Positions 23,501-34,984 of a stretch of DNA of 64,000 nucleotides are shown here, piece after piece. The notes beneath the pieces were generated by a model. It saw only the letters and a program-made list of their open reading frames with translations. It searched no databases and was not told the DNA's origin. Source of the DNA: Cliona cf. orientalis (Eukaryota > Porifera > Demospongiae > Clionaida > Clionaidae); assembly GCA_963930775.1 (NCBI GenBank), contig OZ005689.1, forward strand, positions 31,649,235-31,713,234, in the 5' to 3' direction. How positions within the stretch are numbered: position 1 is the first letter of the stretch; each line of letters begins with the position of its first letter. Both the position numbers and the translations under genes were made by a program.

Positions 23501-26162
23501 ATTAAAGGTTGACACAATCTTTGGTTTTCAGCCCCCCCCCCCCCCCCCCCCCCCATTATTATGCAAAATTATGTTTATTCCTGGTCCTAGTGTATATTAT
23601 ATCCTAGTGCTTTGTTGGTCAGTTGTCCAGTGGAAAGAATAAACAGGCATTCGGGATTCCAGACAATAATATTTATCTGCAATGTGGTTTGTAAGTGTAC
23701 CTATGCATATCATGATTGTGGTATAATGGCACAAGCCAGAGGAATTTCCATTATCTATACATGAAAGGCAGAACCACACACCTTTAGAAACCCACAATAC
23801 AGCTGACTATGACTCCACAAAACAGACATTTCCTCACCACAAGCACTCTACTTTAAATTAGTATGCAACCAGGGTACATGTGGTTTACAATGTAGCTACG
23901 TTTGAAGTATCATAGTACCAAATAGATAATCATGCATGCAGAAAGTTTTGTCATACCATCAGAAACATGAATGCTCCCAGAACGGCATTTGGCACTGTTG
24001 TCCTTATTTTCAACCGTACATCTGTACGTACCACTTTTCGTCACATACAGTACTGGACTACACTGGCGTAAGAACCAGGGGGGCTGGGGGGGGGGGGGGG
24101 GGGGCAATTGCCCCCCCAGTCATAAGATTGGGGGGGCAGAGCCCCTCTGATTTTTAGACTGCATACTGTACAAGCCAGGGGGTGGGGCTCACCCTCTGAG
24201 GTTTGCACTTTTCTTTTTCATCTGTTGCCACAATCAGGGTTGAGTTATTCATGATTGTGGTGTATCTTAGCCCCACGGTGTGTAGATATCAATAATTGTC
24301 ACATGTGACAAGCTAAGAGTCCAGAATGTCCTCGAAAATGCACTAGAAAAGCTCTCAGAAGGTCTAAAACTCCAAAATTTTCCTGGGGGAGCATGCCCCC
24401 AGATCCCCCTAGCTTTCGCGCGCTACGCGCATGTAAAGCGAATCTTCACCTCCTTATTTTCAGCCCCCCTGCTCAAAAACATCTTCCTACGCCACTGCTG
24501 GACCATACAACCCCACATTTCCTTTGATATTATCCCAGTGGTATCTATACTTGGATGAGTGATGTGAAGCTATACAGAACAAGGGCATAACTGGACCATC
24601 AAGGGCGCAATCCTTGCTCTGGTGAACTACACAAAAGGATTCTGCAGGAATCAATTCTTATAATTCATCATCACAAACCTGTTGTCCACTTACCCTTATC
24701 GTCATAAACACTGAAGCCACTACCATTATAATTCAAAACAGTTGTACCCTCTGCAGGTAATAATTAAGGTTGCTAATTAAAACAAATGATTATGCATGCA
24801 TTAATTTACCATACTCAATTTTGCAAACATCATATCCCGACTGTTCTGGGTACCACGGTACTGGTTTGTCCATACAAGAAATAGGTAGAGATAGAGAATT
24901 TACAGATTTCCAAATATCTGAGCGTGCTTTCATGTGGGTAGAATCCAAGCCCATGATCCCAATGTTTGGTGCGTACCACACTATAATTCAGTATAGGTAC
25001 CATTTGAGATTGAGCAAGTGTAAGAGTAATACCTTTCAGCTGGCTCTCAGTATGCTTTTGCCTTTTGCCAGGAAGGTCTGCAGCTGACTCCAAATTAAAA
25101 TGTTAGCACCTGGGTGTATATATTTAACTACTTTTGATTAGAAATAAGGCTTCACTGCAGGCTACATGCAAAATTTAATGGTAAAGGGTCACTTCAATAT
25201 TAAGCAACCAGAATACATACCTCAAACATCCCAATACCAAGCTTAACTTGGGTTTGCTTATGAAATGTATGTTTCACATAAGTCGCTATGGTCCATGGAC
25301 ATTCCTCATCATTGATAAGCAATGGCTGATCTAGCACTCTGGTTCCACTAACTCTGCAAATTTGTGGAACGTCATACCCATCCTCGTCTTCCCATTCACA
25401 AGCTAGGCCTTGTACTGCTTTATGGACGCATTCAGCATACGTTTCATCTCCGGAAAAGGAGATTTCAACGTAGTCATCTACTTTAGCCAAACCACCTTTC
25501 CGTCCTCGCACCATCTTACAAGAAAAAAAAAAACGATTTTAATAACTAGCATATCATGTGGTCCAAGAATGTTCATGGTATACTTCATACACCATAGCCT
25601 CCCCCCTCCACCAAACCGCCACAACCACCATCACCTTTCCTCCAGAATTCTTCTTGTATACGACATGTAGACAACCCGAACCCGAACTTCACACACACAC
25701 ACACACACACACACATACATACATACACTCACACACAAAACATGTATACATGTGATACTTGGTGTTGTACACACTTCGAGGTAGGTATTTTTTATATGTA
25801 TATTAATATTATAGCAAGGTACATACAGTGGTTTTACAACTTACATGCATTGCCTTTTTGCATGACTTTCTACCCACTGACTTGCTCATAGCTAGCCTTG
25901 TACTACGTGCCTTAGCTATTACAGCACGATCATCTTTGAAAATTAGCATAAAAAGAAATGCAGTAAAATTATAGCATCACAAGAAATAAAAATAAGAGTT
26001 ACCTTCACTTAAAAAGTCAGATGAAGTGGATGAAGAAGGGTGTGGAGAGCTCGATCCAGACAGTGGAATAGTTTCATTCAAGATGTCCACGATGGTACTT
26101 TTAAGTGACGTTTGGAGTTTATCAGCTATTTTATCCACCACTGCTTTCTTTCTGCCGGCCAT
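20515..26162 (-). CDS. kinase gene 2: Ig-like domain plus RLK/Pelle/IRAK-type kinase, 16 exons, one exon split by a transposon
   Basis: Exons: 26162-26003, 25933-25845, 25514-25221, 25087-25033, 24980-24810, 24750-24694, 24641-23957 (split), 23458-23318, 23260-23109, 21891-21830, 21758-21647, 21442-21330, 21265-21064, 21007-20945, 20805-20635, 20562-20515. Phases agree throughout. Without the insert the total is 2130 nt, 709 aa. Start MAGRKKAVVDKIADKL has no signal peptide. Exons 3-6 are of unknown fold. Exon 7 is Ig-like (LFCIAS, YHWD, SGTYRCTV). Exon 8 is a Ser/Pro/Asp-rich linker. Kinase: IGKGGFGRVYKG, VAVK, TEISNLSRFRHPNL, IHQDIKS, VADFGFV, GYTPPEF, SDVYGYGV; all key residues are present. 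No membrane segment was found, so an intracellular Ig-kinase is possible (compare the cytoplasmic Ig domains of MALT1). The family acts in innate signalling in animals; that role is inference here. Confidence 0.8.
22034..22874 (+). mobile_element. 841-bp pogo/Tigger-type element nested at TA
   Basis: Ends CAGTCAACTCTC and GAGAGTTGACTG are flanked by TA on both sides (22032-22033, 22875-22876). The interior repeats AGCGGAC/CGGACA motifs typical of pogo/Tigger termini. An internal frame (22256-22465) is short and acidic and probably the remnant of a transposase C-terminus. Confidence 0.85.
22256..22465 (+). pseudogene. remnant transposase C-terminus in the Tigger-type element
   Basis: About 69 codons, strongly acidic (DFDCEDWDENW), without a catalytic domain. 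Tigger/pogo transposases end in an acidic tail, which is the basis for the call. No helix-turn-helix or DDE part remains. Confidence 0.45.
23530..23553. repeat. C-homopolymer in kinase 2 intron
   Basis: About 22 consecutive C between exons 7 and 8. Confidence 0.9.
24061..24497. mobile_element. 437-bp hAT-like MITE inserted in the Ig-domain exon of kinase 2
   Basis: Left end CACTGGCGTAAGAA and reversed right end CAGTGGCGTAGGAA are inverted. Flanks are CTGGACTA (24053-24060) and CTGGACCA (24498-24505), 8-bp direct repeats with one mismatch, the hAT target length. Read through on the minus strand it introduces stops. Taking out the element and one flank copy gives a 240-bp exon whose phases match both neighbours. 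It contains a G-run near 24086-24103 and a CGCGCGCTACGCGC stretch. Confidence 0.9.
25688..25715. repeat. (CA)n microsatellite in kinase 2 intron
   Basis: ACAC run between exons 2 and 3 of kinase 2. Confidence 0.85.
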
Positions 26163-26172
26163 AATATAGATC

Positions 26173-26542
26173 CAGAGGAGGTAGGACACGCTTGACCTTT
26201 GGCTAATAGTTCACTAATTAAATCGCTAGTATAGGCTTTCGTGAAGGTTTTTAGAGAAAATCGTTGTGATTTTCGAACTCAGCGCTATTGATTTAGTGGG
26301 GGGAGACCCTCTTAGTTAGCACTGTAGAGCAATTTTTAGGTCCTTGGAATGTTAATCAGCCGCTTTGATTAACATTCCAAAGACCTAAAAATTGTGCTAA
26401 TAAAGAGGGGCTCCCCCACTAAATCAATAGCGCTGAGTTCGAAAATCACAACGATATCCTCTTAAAATCTTCACGAAAGCCTACAATAGCAATTTAATTA
26501 GTGAACTATTAGCCAAAGGTCAAACGTGTCCTACCTCCTCTG
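26173..26542. mobile_element. 370-bp foldback (MULE-type) element with 9-bp target duplication, just upstream of the kinase 2 start
   Basis: Arms 26173-26357 and 26367-26542 are long inverted repeats with few differences and a 9-nt loop; termini CAGAGGAGGTAGGACACG. Exact 9-bp direct repeats ATATAGATC flank it (26164-26172, 26543-26551). A 9-bp duplication and long arms are the signature of Mutator-like elements. The kinase 2 start codon is 26162-26160, so the insertion lies almost at the ATG. Confidence 0.9.
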
Positions 26543-26639
26543 ATATAGATCACTCAGACTGATAAACTTGAGCTTGACCTGGCTAGCTGCACACATACAC
26601 CACATAAACACTAACCGTGACCACGTGTAGTGTATCATT

Positions 26640-26994
26640 GATGTGGGCGGGGCTTACCAGAAAGCCCGCACCCGGCCCGGCCCCACGCCGGCTGCGCCGC
26701 GAGTGAAAGTGAAGCGCGCACGCATGGAATCAAGCATTGAATCTGACTTGAAACACATGGAATGGAACTCGAAGCATTGCAATCGAAGCGGAACAGGAGG
26801 CGCATTGAATCTGACGCGAAGCGCATGAAATCGAACTTGAACCTCACTTCGAAACGCATGGAATGGAACTCGAAGTATTGCACTCGAAGCGGAACAGGAG
26901 GCGCATTGAATCTGACGCGAAGCGCATGAAATCGAACTTGAAACTCATTGAATCCGACTCGAAGCGCATGGAATCGAACTGGAGGCTCATCAGT
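26640..26994 (+). repeat. terminal repeat array of a Mutator-like element (left end)
   Basis: Degenerate units with GAAGCGCATGGAATCGAACT and GCGCATTGAATCTGACGCG; one roughly 120-bp block recurs at about 26760-26830 and 26855-26940. It is the reverse complement of the array at 4517-4845. In the frame of the next gene it encodes I-R/E-L-E-A-H units, but TGA and TAA codons break it upstream of 26951. Confidence 0.7.
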
Positions 26995-28910
26995 TGGAAA
27001 TCGAAGCGCACGATAGGAAACTAGCTTCATTGCCCTTTAAGGCTACTGTAGTTGAGCTGTTTGAGCGTCTGAAGCTACCTGTGTTTGATGGTGTTCAGGC
27101 TGCTCTGGAGACATTCAATCGACAGAGAAAGATGTATTTAGATCAGGAAAAGACCGATTCCTCCAAGCAGAGGCGAATACAGTTAAAAAGTGAGCAAACA
27201 GTGGATGCACAGTGTCGCAAGCTGTGGTCAAAGAAGCATGGCCACGATACCTACGGCAGTGACGACAGTGACATAGACGAAGATGAACTCAAACGAAAAG
27301 GACAGAAGAAGCGTACAACTGGAGGGACGTGCAAGTGTGGGTCCACCACTCACCTATGTACCAACCATAGTGAATGTCCTTTGAACGTCAAAAATCAGAG
27401 AAGTGGTGTTTCTGTGGATGACAGAGCATCTGACAATAATGATGTCATTTCCTATTCTGAGGATACCCTGTCAGACGCAGAAAGCATTTCTTTGGAAAAA
27501 AGTGTGCCTACCCCAACTGGTGACACTAGTTGGTGTTTTGAAGATAACGTAATAAGTGGTATCTGCGTGTGCGGAGCACTTGGACGAGCACACAAGAGGG
27601 ATTGCCCCTCAAACTCACAAAATCGTTACGTTGGGTGCACATTGTTTCCCAAGGCCTCTTCTGCTGACTCTGACAAGAATGGCAAGGATGATGCTTGTGT
27701 GAAATCCAAACCTCCTAAAGCAAGCAAGCCGGTCGATACGAGGTCCACTCGTCGAGGAAAGAGAGAAAAGCCAGGTGGTGAGAAGCCTCCCCCAGCGAAA
27801 AAGCCTAGGCCCAACTTCAAGGTGGGTGACTGCGTGAATTTGCATGATAGCAAATTGGGCAAATGTCACCTTCCTTGCTGCGTTGTGCAAGTGTTTGGTG
27901 ATCGATGCCTACTATGTTGTCACAAGGGAGTTCTCACTACTGGCTATGCAAAGGGGCAGTTGACGGCTATCAGCGGTGATCTATCCATTTCAGTAGACAA
28001 CTGGCGAACTGCAGGAAGGATCTCACTACGAGATGTAGCAAATGATTCTGCAAATCTCAAAGTGTGTAACTGTGGCCTAACCAAGACTGTTGTTGAGCAT
28101 GTTGTTGACCTGACTGACGATCCCACAGCCTTGTCTTCAGCCGATGGTTCTGCAGTTGTAAGCAACACCTGGGTGTCCACTCCACTGTACACCTTGCACA
28201 TAGATAAGAAACGGGAAATTGTTTCATCTGATGGTTGGCTCTCAGACACAGTCATTAGGGTCGGTCAGTTGCTCATCTTGCAGGAATTCCCAAACATAGC
28301 CGGCCTGCAAGATCCGGCAGTTCACAGGAGTCTGTCGTTCCAAATCCTCATAGGAGAATTTGTGCAGATCATCTTTGTTGGAGGCTGTCACTGGTGTACT
28401 GTTTCCAACGTTGGATGTGACAATGGAGTGGTCAATGTGTACGACAGCATGTACTCCAGTGCTTCCAGTGGGACGGTCAAATTGATTGCCAGCCTTGTGT
28501 TCAGTCCTGCTAAACAGCTTGTAGTGAGAATGATGGATGTTGGAAGGCAGTCAAATGGTTCCGATTGTGGAGTCCTTGCCTTAGCATTTGCATACGACAT
28601 TTGCGGTGGTAATGACCCGTGCAAGATCAAGTACGATCACAGGTCTATGAGGCAGCACTTGGCAGAGTGCTTGGAGAAATGTCGCCTCTCTCGCTTCCCA
28701 GCGGTCGGCGAGCGCAGGACTGTTGGTGTCAGGCACACCCAGTCAGTGGACCTTCACTGCTCCTGCCGCTTGCCCGAGGAAATAGGTGATAAAATGGCCG
28801 AGTGCGATGTATGTAAAACCTGGTACCACAAACACTGTATGGACGTTCCTAACTATGTTTTTGAAAAAAAAGATGTCCCCTGGAAGTGTAAATCATGTGC
28901 CGCAGTGTGA
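26951..28910 (+). CDS. Ulp1-type cysteine protease with C-terminal PHD finger, transposon-encoded
   Basis: Open from 26951 to the stop at 28908-28910. No ATG precedes the LEAH-repeat segment; the first in-frame ATG is 27132 (MYLDQEKTD), so the true start is uncertain. Order: a short helical N-terminus, Cys-rich CKCGSTTHLCTNHSECP and ICVCGALGRAHKRDCP knuckles, a basic Pro/Lys stretch, then a C48 (Ulp1/SENP) domain. GGCHWCTVSN carries the His, VNVYDSM the Asp and RQSNGSDCGVLAL the Gln and Cys. The last 55 residues are a PHD finger: CSCRLPEE..DKMAECDVCKTWYHKHC...WKCKSC. Ulp1-like genes are known cargo of some MULEs. I infer that this is the left half of the same family whose transposase half lies at 2914-4516. 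The transposase is absent here. Confidence 0.8.
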
Positions 28911-28938
28911 AACTCTACCTAGTATTTTGTTGTATATA

Positions 28939-29150
28939 CCGTATTTCTTCTAAAAATTCGGCCCTTCTAATTATTCGGCACCCTTTACCGAATGATTGAA
29001 TATAGTCTCTAAGCAAAGGTCGTCTTGTGTATATGCTATAAACGGGAATGGAATGCGGACGCAGAGAGCATGTTGAATATTAACCTCTAAAAATTCGGCG
29101 AAGCTAAAGCAATATTATTATTTTCATGCCGAATTTTAGAAGAAATACAG
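28939..29150. mobile_element. 212-bp MITE with TA flanks, downstream of the Ulp1-PHD gene
   Basis: Left CCGTATTTCTTCTAAAAATT and reversed right CTGTATTTCTTCTAAAATTC are about 23-bp inverted repeats; TA at 28937-28938 and 29151-29152. Probably Tc1/mariner type. Confidence 0.85.
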
Positions 29151-29206
29151 TAGTTTACCCAGGTGTGGCCACATGTATTGATTACCAATCCATCCTCTCT
29201 CTCTTA

Positions 29207-29241
<35 letters not shown>

Positions 29242-31540
29242 TGCTCGTCTCAATGCTAATACATGTATGTGTACATGTCTATTACCATAATAATATTATT
29301 TTTTCTCAGTGTTATTTCTCTTCATACCTGTGTTTTCTTGAGTGGGCATGTCAACTCAATAAGCCTGACACAGGGAAGGTTTATGCAGTTGTAGGCTCTA
29401 CCTTCCTTGAATTTTGTTTTGGGGCTAAAAGTGGTTTCTGAATGTCAGGTCATAGGGTACAGGTACTGGTTATCAATCTTATCTGTATGCTTGTAGTGAC
29501 ACTGCCAAACCAGCTGACTGATTTTTTTTGCATAAGAAAGTACACAAATACCATGTCAGCAAATAGGGTTGTTCTCTGCTCTGCCATAATATCTAGATGT
29601 ACATGTATCTCTCCTCGTTGAAGTCAGTTGCCTGAAGCTCCCACCCTCAGGTGGCGTGACGAGTCGTTGATGGCTTCTGGTTTTCACATTGGAGATACGT
29701 TTCTCTCTTGTGTTCTCTATCCCAGTCTATACCACATGTATGTATGTTTATATTAATATGGCTGCATTCTCCCTCTCTGTATCATCTCAATACTTGTTTG
29801 TGTTGGGCACTTGGTACAGTTGTTTGTTGCCTGTTCAAAGCTGATTATATTACAGAGCAGTAGGTACAGTTATAGGTTACCGAGCAAAAATTTTATGAGT
29901 GAAAACGTAATATCAAATTGTATCATGTTGCTCTAAATATAATCTGCTCTACAGTACATGTGTTCTATCAGTATAATATTATTATTATAGTGTCATGGGC
30001 ACTTGCCTGGGACACTATGGTATTACCCCCGTATGCATAGTAAAGTAATCGGGTGGCTTGGCATTTTCTCTCTTTCTCCTCGTTGAAGTCAGCTGCCTGA
30101 AGCTCGGGTGGCATGATGAGTCGTTGATGGCTTCTAGTTTTCCCATCGGACTTATATTTCTCTCTCTGTTCTAAAAAAATTATCTGATATCAGCATAGAG
30201 GCAATCTTAGCGAGTGGTGAGTATATTATATTCATCAAAAATGTCAAAGCTGACGTTTATTTCACCTCGTAATGCTGACAAACTGTACAAATCACATCAG
30301 GTGTGCCATGTGCTGTTTCGACCGCATACTGCACATCTACATGTATATGACGCGTACATGTAAGTGAATGCAAGAGCTCACACTAGGCTACTAATTGTGC
30401 ACACGGGGTATGTGCTCTACAGAGCTCTCATTCCCTTTTTCTTGAAAACTGGCAGTCATGTTGATGTGCTCATTGTAACGTGGTGCTTGTAGTCACACTG
30501 TCTAGGTGTAAGGGTCAAGGAAGCTCATACTAGTGTCAGCCGCTATTATGTTTAGGCCGCTATCTTTACATCAATATGTATGTGCATTGTACACATTTAG
30601 CCTCCTCCATAAACCGAGGCAGTGTGGCCCGGGCTCTTAATATCGTGTGTTTATGTCGAGCTCCTCCAGGTACAGCATGATGGAGCACTTGTTGCTCCTG
30701 TCAGTGGAGATATATGGCATGTACTGATACAGACTTCGTTTTCTGTGGCGTTTTTGTGTTGGTGAATGGTCTGTATTGTGCTATATCTTTCCTCTCTTCT
30801 TGGAGCTCAGTCGGGACGAATGTGAAGGCTTGTTGTGTATGTATGTATGTAATGGCTGATTCTTGGCTGGTCAGCTTTGGATGATTTCGCTAGAGAATGT
30901 TTTCCAAAGCAGCTATGAGTACACATCTGATTTGTAATGAGAGTAGGGTGGGGACATACAATGTATATTAATTTGTGTGCTTACAGTTCGATCCAGGAAT
31001 CAGCCATTCCTTCTTTCTCTCCCTTGAATTTGAGCCGGGGCATTGTGTAGTAGACAAAATGCCTCGAGGGTCACCTGTGCATCTGCCTCCGCGTGGCGTG
31101 ACCTGGGATAGGAGTTACATGTGCATAGAAGTGTCTCCATAATCAGGTTCTAGTAGCTACTATAATATCATCCCTTCACTATAGTTTGTGGTTCCGTTGT
31201 ACATGTAACTCTGAAGCCAAAGGATGCACACCATCACTGTCTCTCGTGCCCAGCCCCCTTCATGCACGCGCGAGAAAGGGTCTGGTCAAAAGGGTTGCAC
31301 TTCCTTGTCCTCGAGGTACGTATATTGCGGCCCAATCAGATTGCAGAACCATGGTCACATGACATTAGTGGAATGTAATTATGTGTGGTATATACTACAC
31401 TGCTATAAGTACATGCGCTTATTAGCCAGATTTCACAGTAACTTTATTTCAATCCTATTGCAAAATAACGAAAACCATAAAATAATATTTATTAGCATAT
31501 TATGCAGTTATGACCATAAAGGGGAGTTGGTGAAGTAGGT
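29151..31540. other. non-coding, repeat-rich stretch
   Basis: Holds a (TC)n run (29213-29237) and a direct repeat of about 80-90 bp (29613-29703 and 30070-30152, core CCTCGTTGAAGTCAG and GTCGTTGATGGCTTCT). A segment at 30451-30530 recurs at 33563-33643. No gene seen. Confidence 0.5.
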
Positions 31541-31544
31541 CTCA

Positions 31545-32320
31545 TAACTGGTGGAGCTGGCGGAGGAGGACGCACTGATGGAGGAGGAGGAGGAGTAGAG
31601 GGCCGCTGACCAGCTGGAGGAGGAGGACGCACTGGTGGAGAGGGCCACTGACTAACCGGAGGAGGAGCAGAAGGCCACTGACCAGCAGGAGGAGGAAGAG
31701 GACTCGCTGCTAGAGGAGGAGGAGCAGAGAACTGACTACCTGGAGAAGAGAGACTCATTACTGTCGGAGGAGTAGCAGAAGGCCATTGACCAGCCGGAGG
31801 ACAAAGACTCGCTGCTGGAGGAGGAGGAGCAGAGGGCCACTGACCAGCCAGAGGAGGAGCAGAGGGTCGCTGACCAGCCGGAGGGGGAGGACTCGCTGCT
31901 GGAGGAGGAGGAGCTGACCAGCCGGAGGAGGAGCAGAGGGTCGCTGACCAGCCGGAGGAGGAGGACTCGCTGCTGGAGGAGGAGGAGGAGGAGAGGGCCA
32001 CTGACCAGCCGGAGGAGAAAGACTCGCTGCTGGAGGAGAAGCAGATGGCCACTGACCAGCCAGAGGAGGATGACTCGCTGCTGGAGGAGGAGGAGAGGGC
32101 CACTGACCAGCTGGAGGAGGAGCAGAGGGTCGCTGACCAGCCGGAGGCGGAGGACTCACTGCTGGAGGAGGAGGAGCAGATGGCCACTGACCAGCCGGAG
32201 GAGGAGGATTCACTGCTGGAGGAGGAGGAGAGGGCCACTGACCAACCAGAGAAGGAGGACTCGCTGGTGGAGGAGGAGCAGAGGGTCGCTGACCAGCCGG
32301 AGGAGGAACTGATTGAGCGA
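31545..32320. repeat. coding-like minisatellite (GAGGAG-rich), open on both strands
   Basis: About 780 bp of imperfect 40-60-bp units built on GAGGGCCACTGACCAGCCGG and GACTCGCTGCTGGAGGAGG. The plus strand is open from 32045 and reads acidic SLLEEEE.ATDQPEEE units, ending at a GT donor-like site (32322). The minus strand is open from 32238 to 31492 as Pro/Ser/Ala-rich units. Either strand could be an exon; I cannot decide, and simple composition bias may explain both. Confidence 0.7.
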
Positions 32321-32399
32321 CAAGGTGAGTTTGTGATTTCTGTGTTGGGAGAAATAAATATGTTACTGTCGATCCTCTAGAGATTGCTCTTTGTCATTT

Positions 32400-33056
32400 G
32401 TGACCGGATCTGAGAAAACCCGGCATATTTGTCAAACGCGCATATGGCGCAATGCGCGTTTTTAGTATCAACAGTCAAAAAATATCAAAGTCCAGTTTTT
32501 GTCATATTTATGTCAAAGAACCCTTCTACTAATTGTTGCCACCGCCTACGGAGGGTAAATGTAAGTTACCAAGGCGAAATAAGCCTTCATCTTGACCTAC
32601 CTAGTCAGTACAGCCGCCGTACACGGAGCCCGTTGCTATGGGCGGTAATTAGAATTCTCTACCTAGATACAGCTAGATTCATCGAACTACTGTACGTTCG
32701 CTCACCTTTTTAGCTTCTTGGGCATCTTAGAACAATCGCCGACCGTTGTCAACGTCGAAATCCGACCCTTGCTCGATCTTTACGTTCATTTCGAACGGCT
32801 CCGCCCAGGTCCATTTAATTGATTTCCGGTTCACGCTAGTATACGGAAACGCCATACGCGTGCATAGCAACGCCTTTAAACCGTAATTTCTCGATTATTG
32901 AGGGTGTGGCGCGATCGCAAACAAAGCGCTCTAGCTCCACAGCCAAGCGCGCGATGTGTCTCAGACTTGGAGGCAGGTTAGCCCTATGATACAGCTATCC
33001 AAACATACAGCTAACATGGATTGATGAATATGGCGGGTTTTCTCAGATCCGGTCAC
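32400..33056. mobile_element. 657-bp GTGAC-ended element, ATTT target duplication
   Basis: Ends GTGACCGGATCTGAGAAAAC and its reverse complement are perfect over at least 20 bp. ATTT flanks both sides (32396-32399, 33057-33060). No coding frame. Relatives: 48525-48827 (right half), 62183-63005 (inverted), and fragments near 35890-36050 and 36597-36690. Confidence 0.85.
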
Positions 33057-34984
33057 ATTTGCACTTACCTGAGATGTTCTTTTGCCTTTTTTTGTCTTAC
33101 ATATATATGGTATCGCTGGCCTAGAAAGTATTAGTGAGTAATGACTATACATAGTGAAGCATGCAGCCTATAGCGTATACATGTAACTAGTACCTCTAAG
33201 ACCAAGCTGCTGTTGTAGCCGCTGTAGGTGCTGCACCTCTCTCTCCCTTTCTTGCAGCTCATCTGTAACATACCCTGCAAGTTAGACTAGAGGATAAACT
33301 TTTCAAGGTAGTATTGTATCCTTACTTGATAAATGCTGTCCCATTTTCCCAGTAACGTGAATGAGACTTTGGTAGCTGTCAGGGGGTATTTATATAGGCA
33401 CCTAGGCACTGCAAGAAAGCAGCATGCTGCTGCTTGCTCTCTGTCTAATGAATGTGCTTAGGGTTACAGATTTGAGACTCATTCTTGTTACACCAATACT
33501 GGTAGAACGAGAATGAGTGTATTATGATTTCACGGATATACCTTCCCTCTCTGTCTCTAAAACTGGCGGTCATATTGATGTGTTTCATTGTAGCATGGTG
33601 CTTGTAGTCACACTGTCTAGGTGTAAGGGTCAAGGAAGCTCATACATTGATGAGAATTATTCCAGACCTGTACATTTACAAATTATTAACACCTGGCTTA
33701 TGCCTTGCAGAGGCGCCCAGGTTATAACACAACACCTATAGGTCACACACCAACACCTATACCTAGGTCACACTCACCACTTCCCTTATGTATCACTTGT
33801 AGGGCTTACCCATATCTTCACCCACAATAACAGGATTGATGGCATCCTGACTTCAAAGGACTGCAACTACACAACCTCTTACTGGGGAGGGGTTCAAAAT
33901 GAGATTCACATAACAGATAGTATATAGGTGCATGACATTGAACAGCTGCATGGGAAGGGCTGGGTTTCTCTGGCTTAGCACCCTCCTTATCAAGGACCCT
34001 TAAAAATATGATGGTAGTACTGATACCAGTAAATGATACAAAATTAATTCACACACACACACAAATTCTTTCTCCTCCCCCTCCCCCCCCCCCCCCCCCC
34101 CCCCCCATTCGATCTTTCTCTTTCTCACACACACACAAATACTTTGCCCTGGATCCATATGGGGTAAGTACATGTACATTCAGGTTTTTCGTCACAACCA
34201 ATGCATACCTGGGTCACCTTTGTGAGTGGGCAGGCATGCACACACACGTACACACACACACACACCCTACCCTTTTCTGTCTGGATGACCATAACTACAC
34301 ACTACACAGCAAAAGATAGCCAACACCTAGAAAACACGTGTATTTGGTGAGAGAGAGTGTGTGAGAGTGAGAATGTACTCCATATCATAGTTGGTAGACT
34401 CTACAAGTAGGGATGACCCCGGATATGCCATCCTTTTTTACCCTGCCATCCCTACTTCATCCTTCAATTTTATTTTTCTTTTATACTTGTATCTATGTAG
34501 GTGTTGATGTAAGACACTGAATAGCTGGGAGGGGCTGGGTTTCTCTGGCTTAGCACCCTCCTTATCAAGGATGCATATTTTAGTACTGATAGCAGCAAAA
34601 GATACAAAATTCACACACACACACACACTCTTTCTCTCTATACCTCAATAATTGTATGTGTGCAGCAGGAAAAGGGATTGCGACCTATTGAGAGAGAGAG
34701 AAGTAAATATAATCCCCATTCTTGCAAGCACTAGCCTGCAAAAGCCTTTTTGTCTGGAATAGTGCAAGGGTGAACAAACATCAACATTCAATTAGAAAGT
34801 CATACATGTATCTCAAACATGCTTAAACGCTCCATTCCCTGAATGGCCAGGCAAATGAAATCACTAGGAGGGATTCGAATGTGCGTATGCTGCTGCAGGT
34901 ACAAGGTGAACATATCAGAAAGATTTAACTGTTCAACAGGGTCCATTGAAGCAAATCCCTGATGGCTCACTGTTGTTTCACCTA
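33057..34984. other. non-coding stretch with a local duplication and simple repeats
   Basis: Segments 33944-34060 and 34517-34627 are direct repeats (core GGCTGGGTTTCTCTGGCTTA). A C-run lies at 34086-34106 and CA runs at 34051-34062, 34240-34264 and 34612-34628. No gene seen. Confidence 0.5.

Noticed and set aside
33445-33741. Segment duplicated with 30451-30530 as a possible conserved exon
   Set aside because: Frames are broken in both copies; more likely a repeat fragment.
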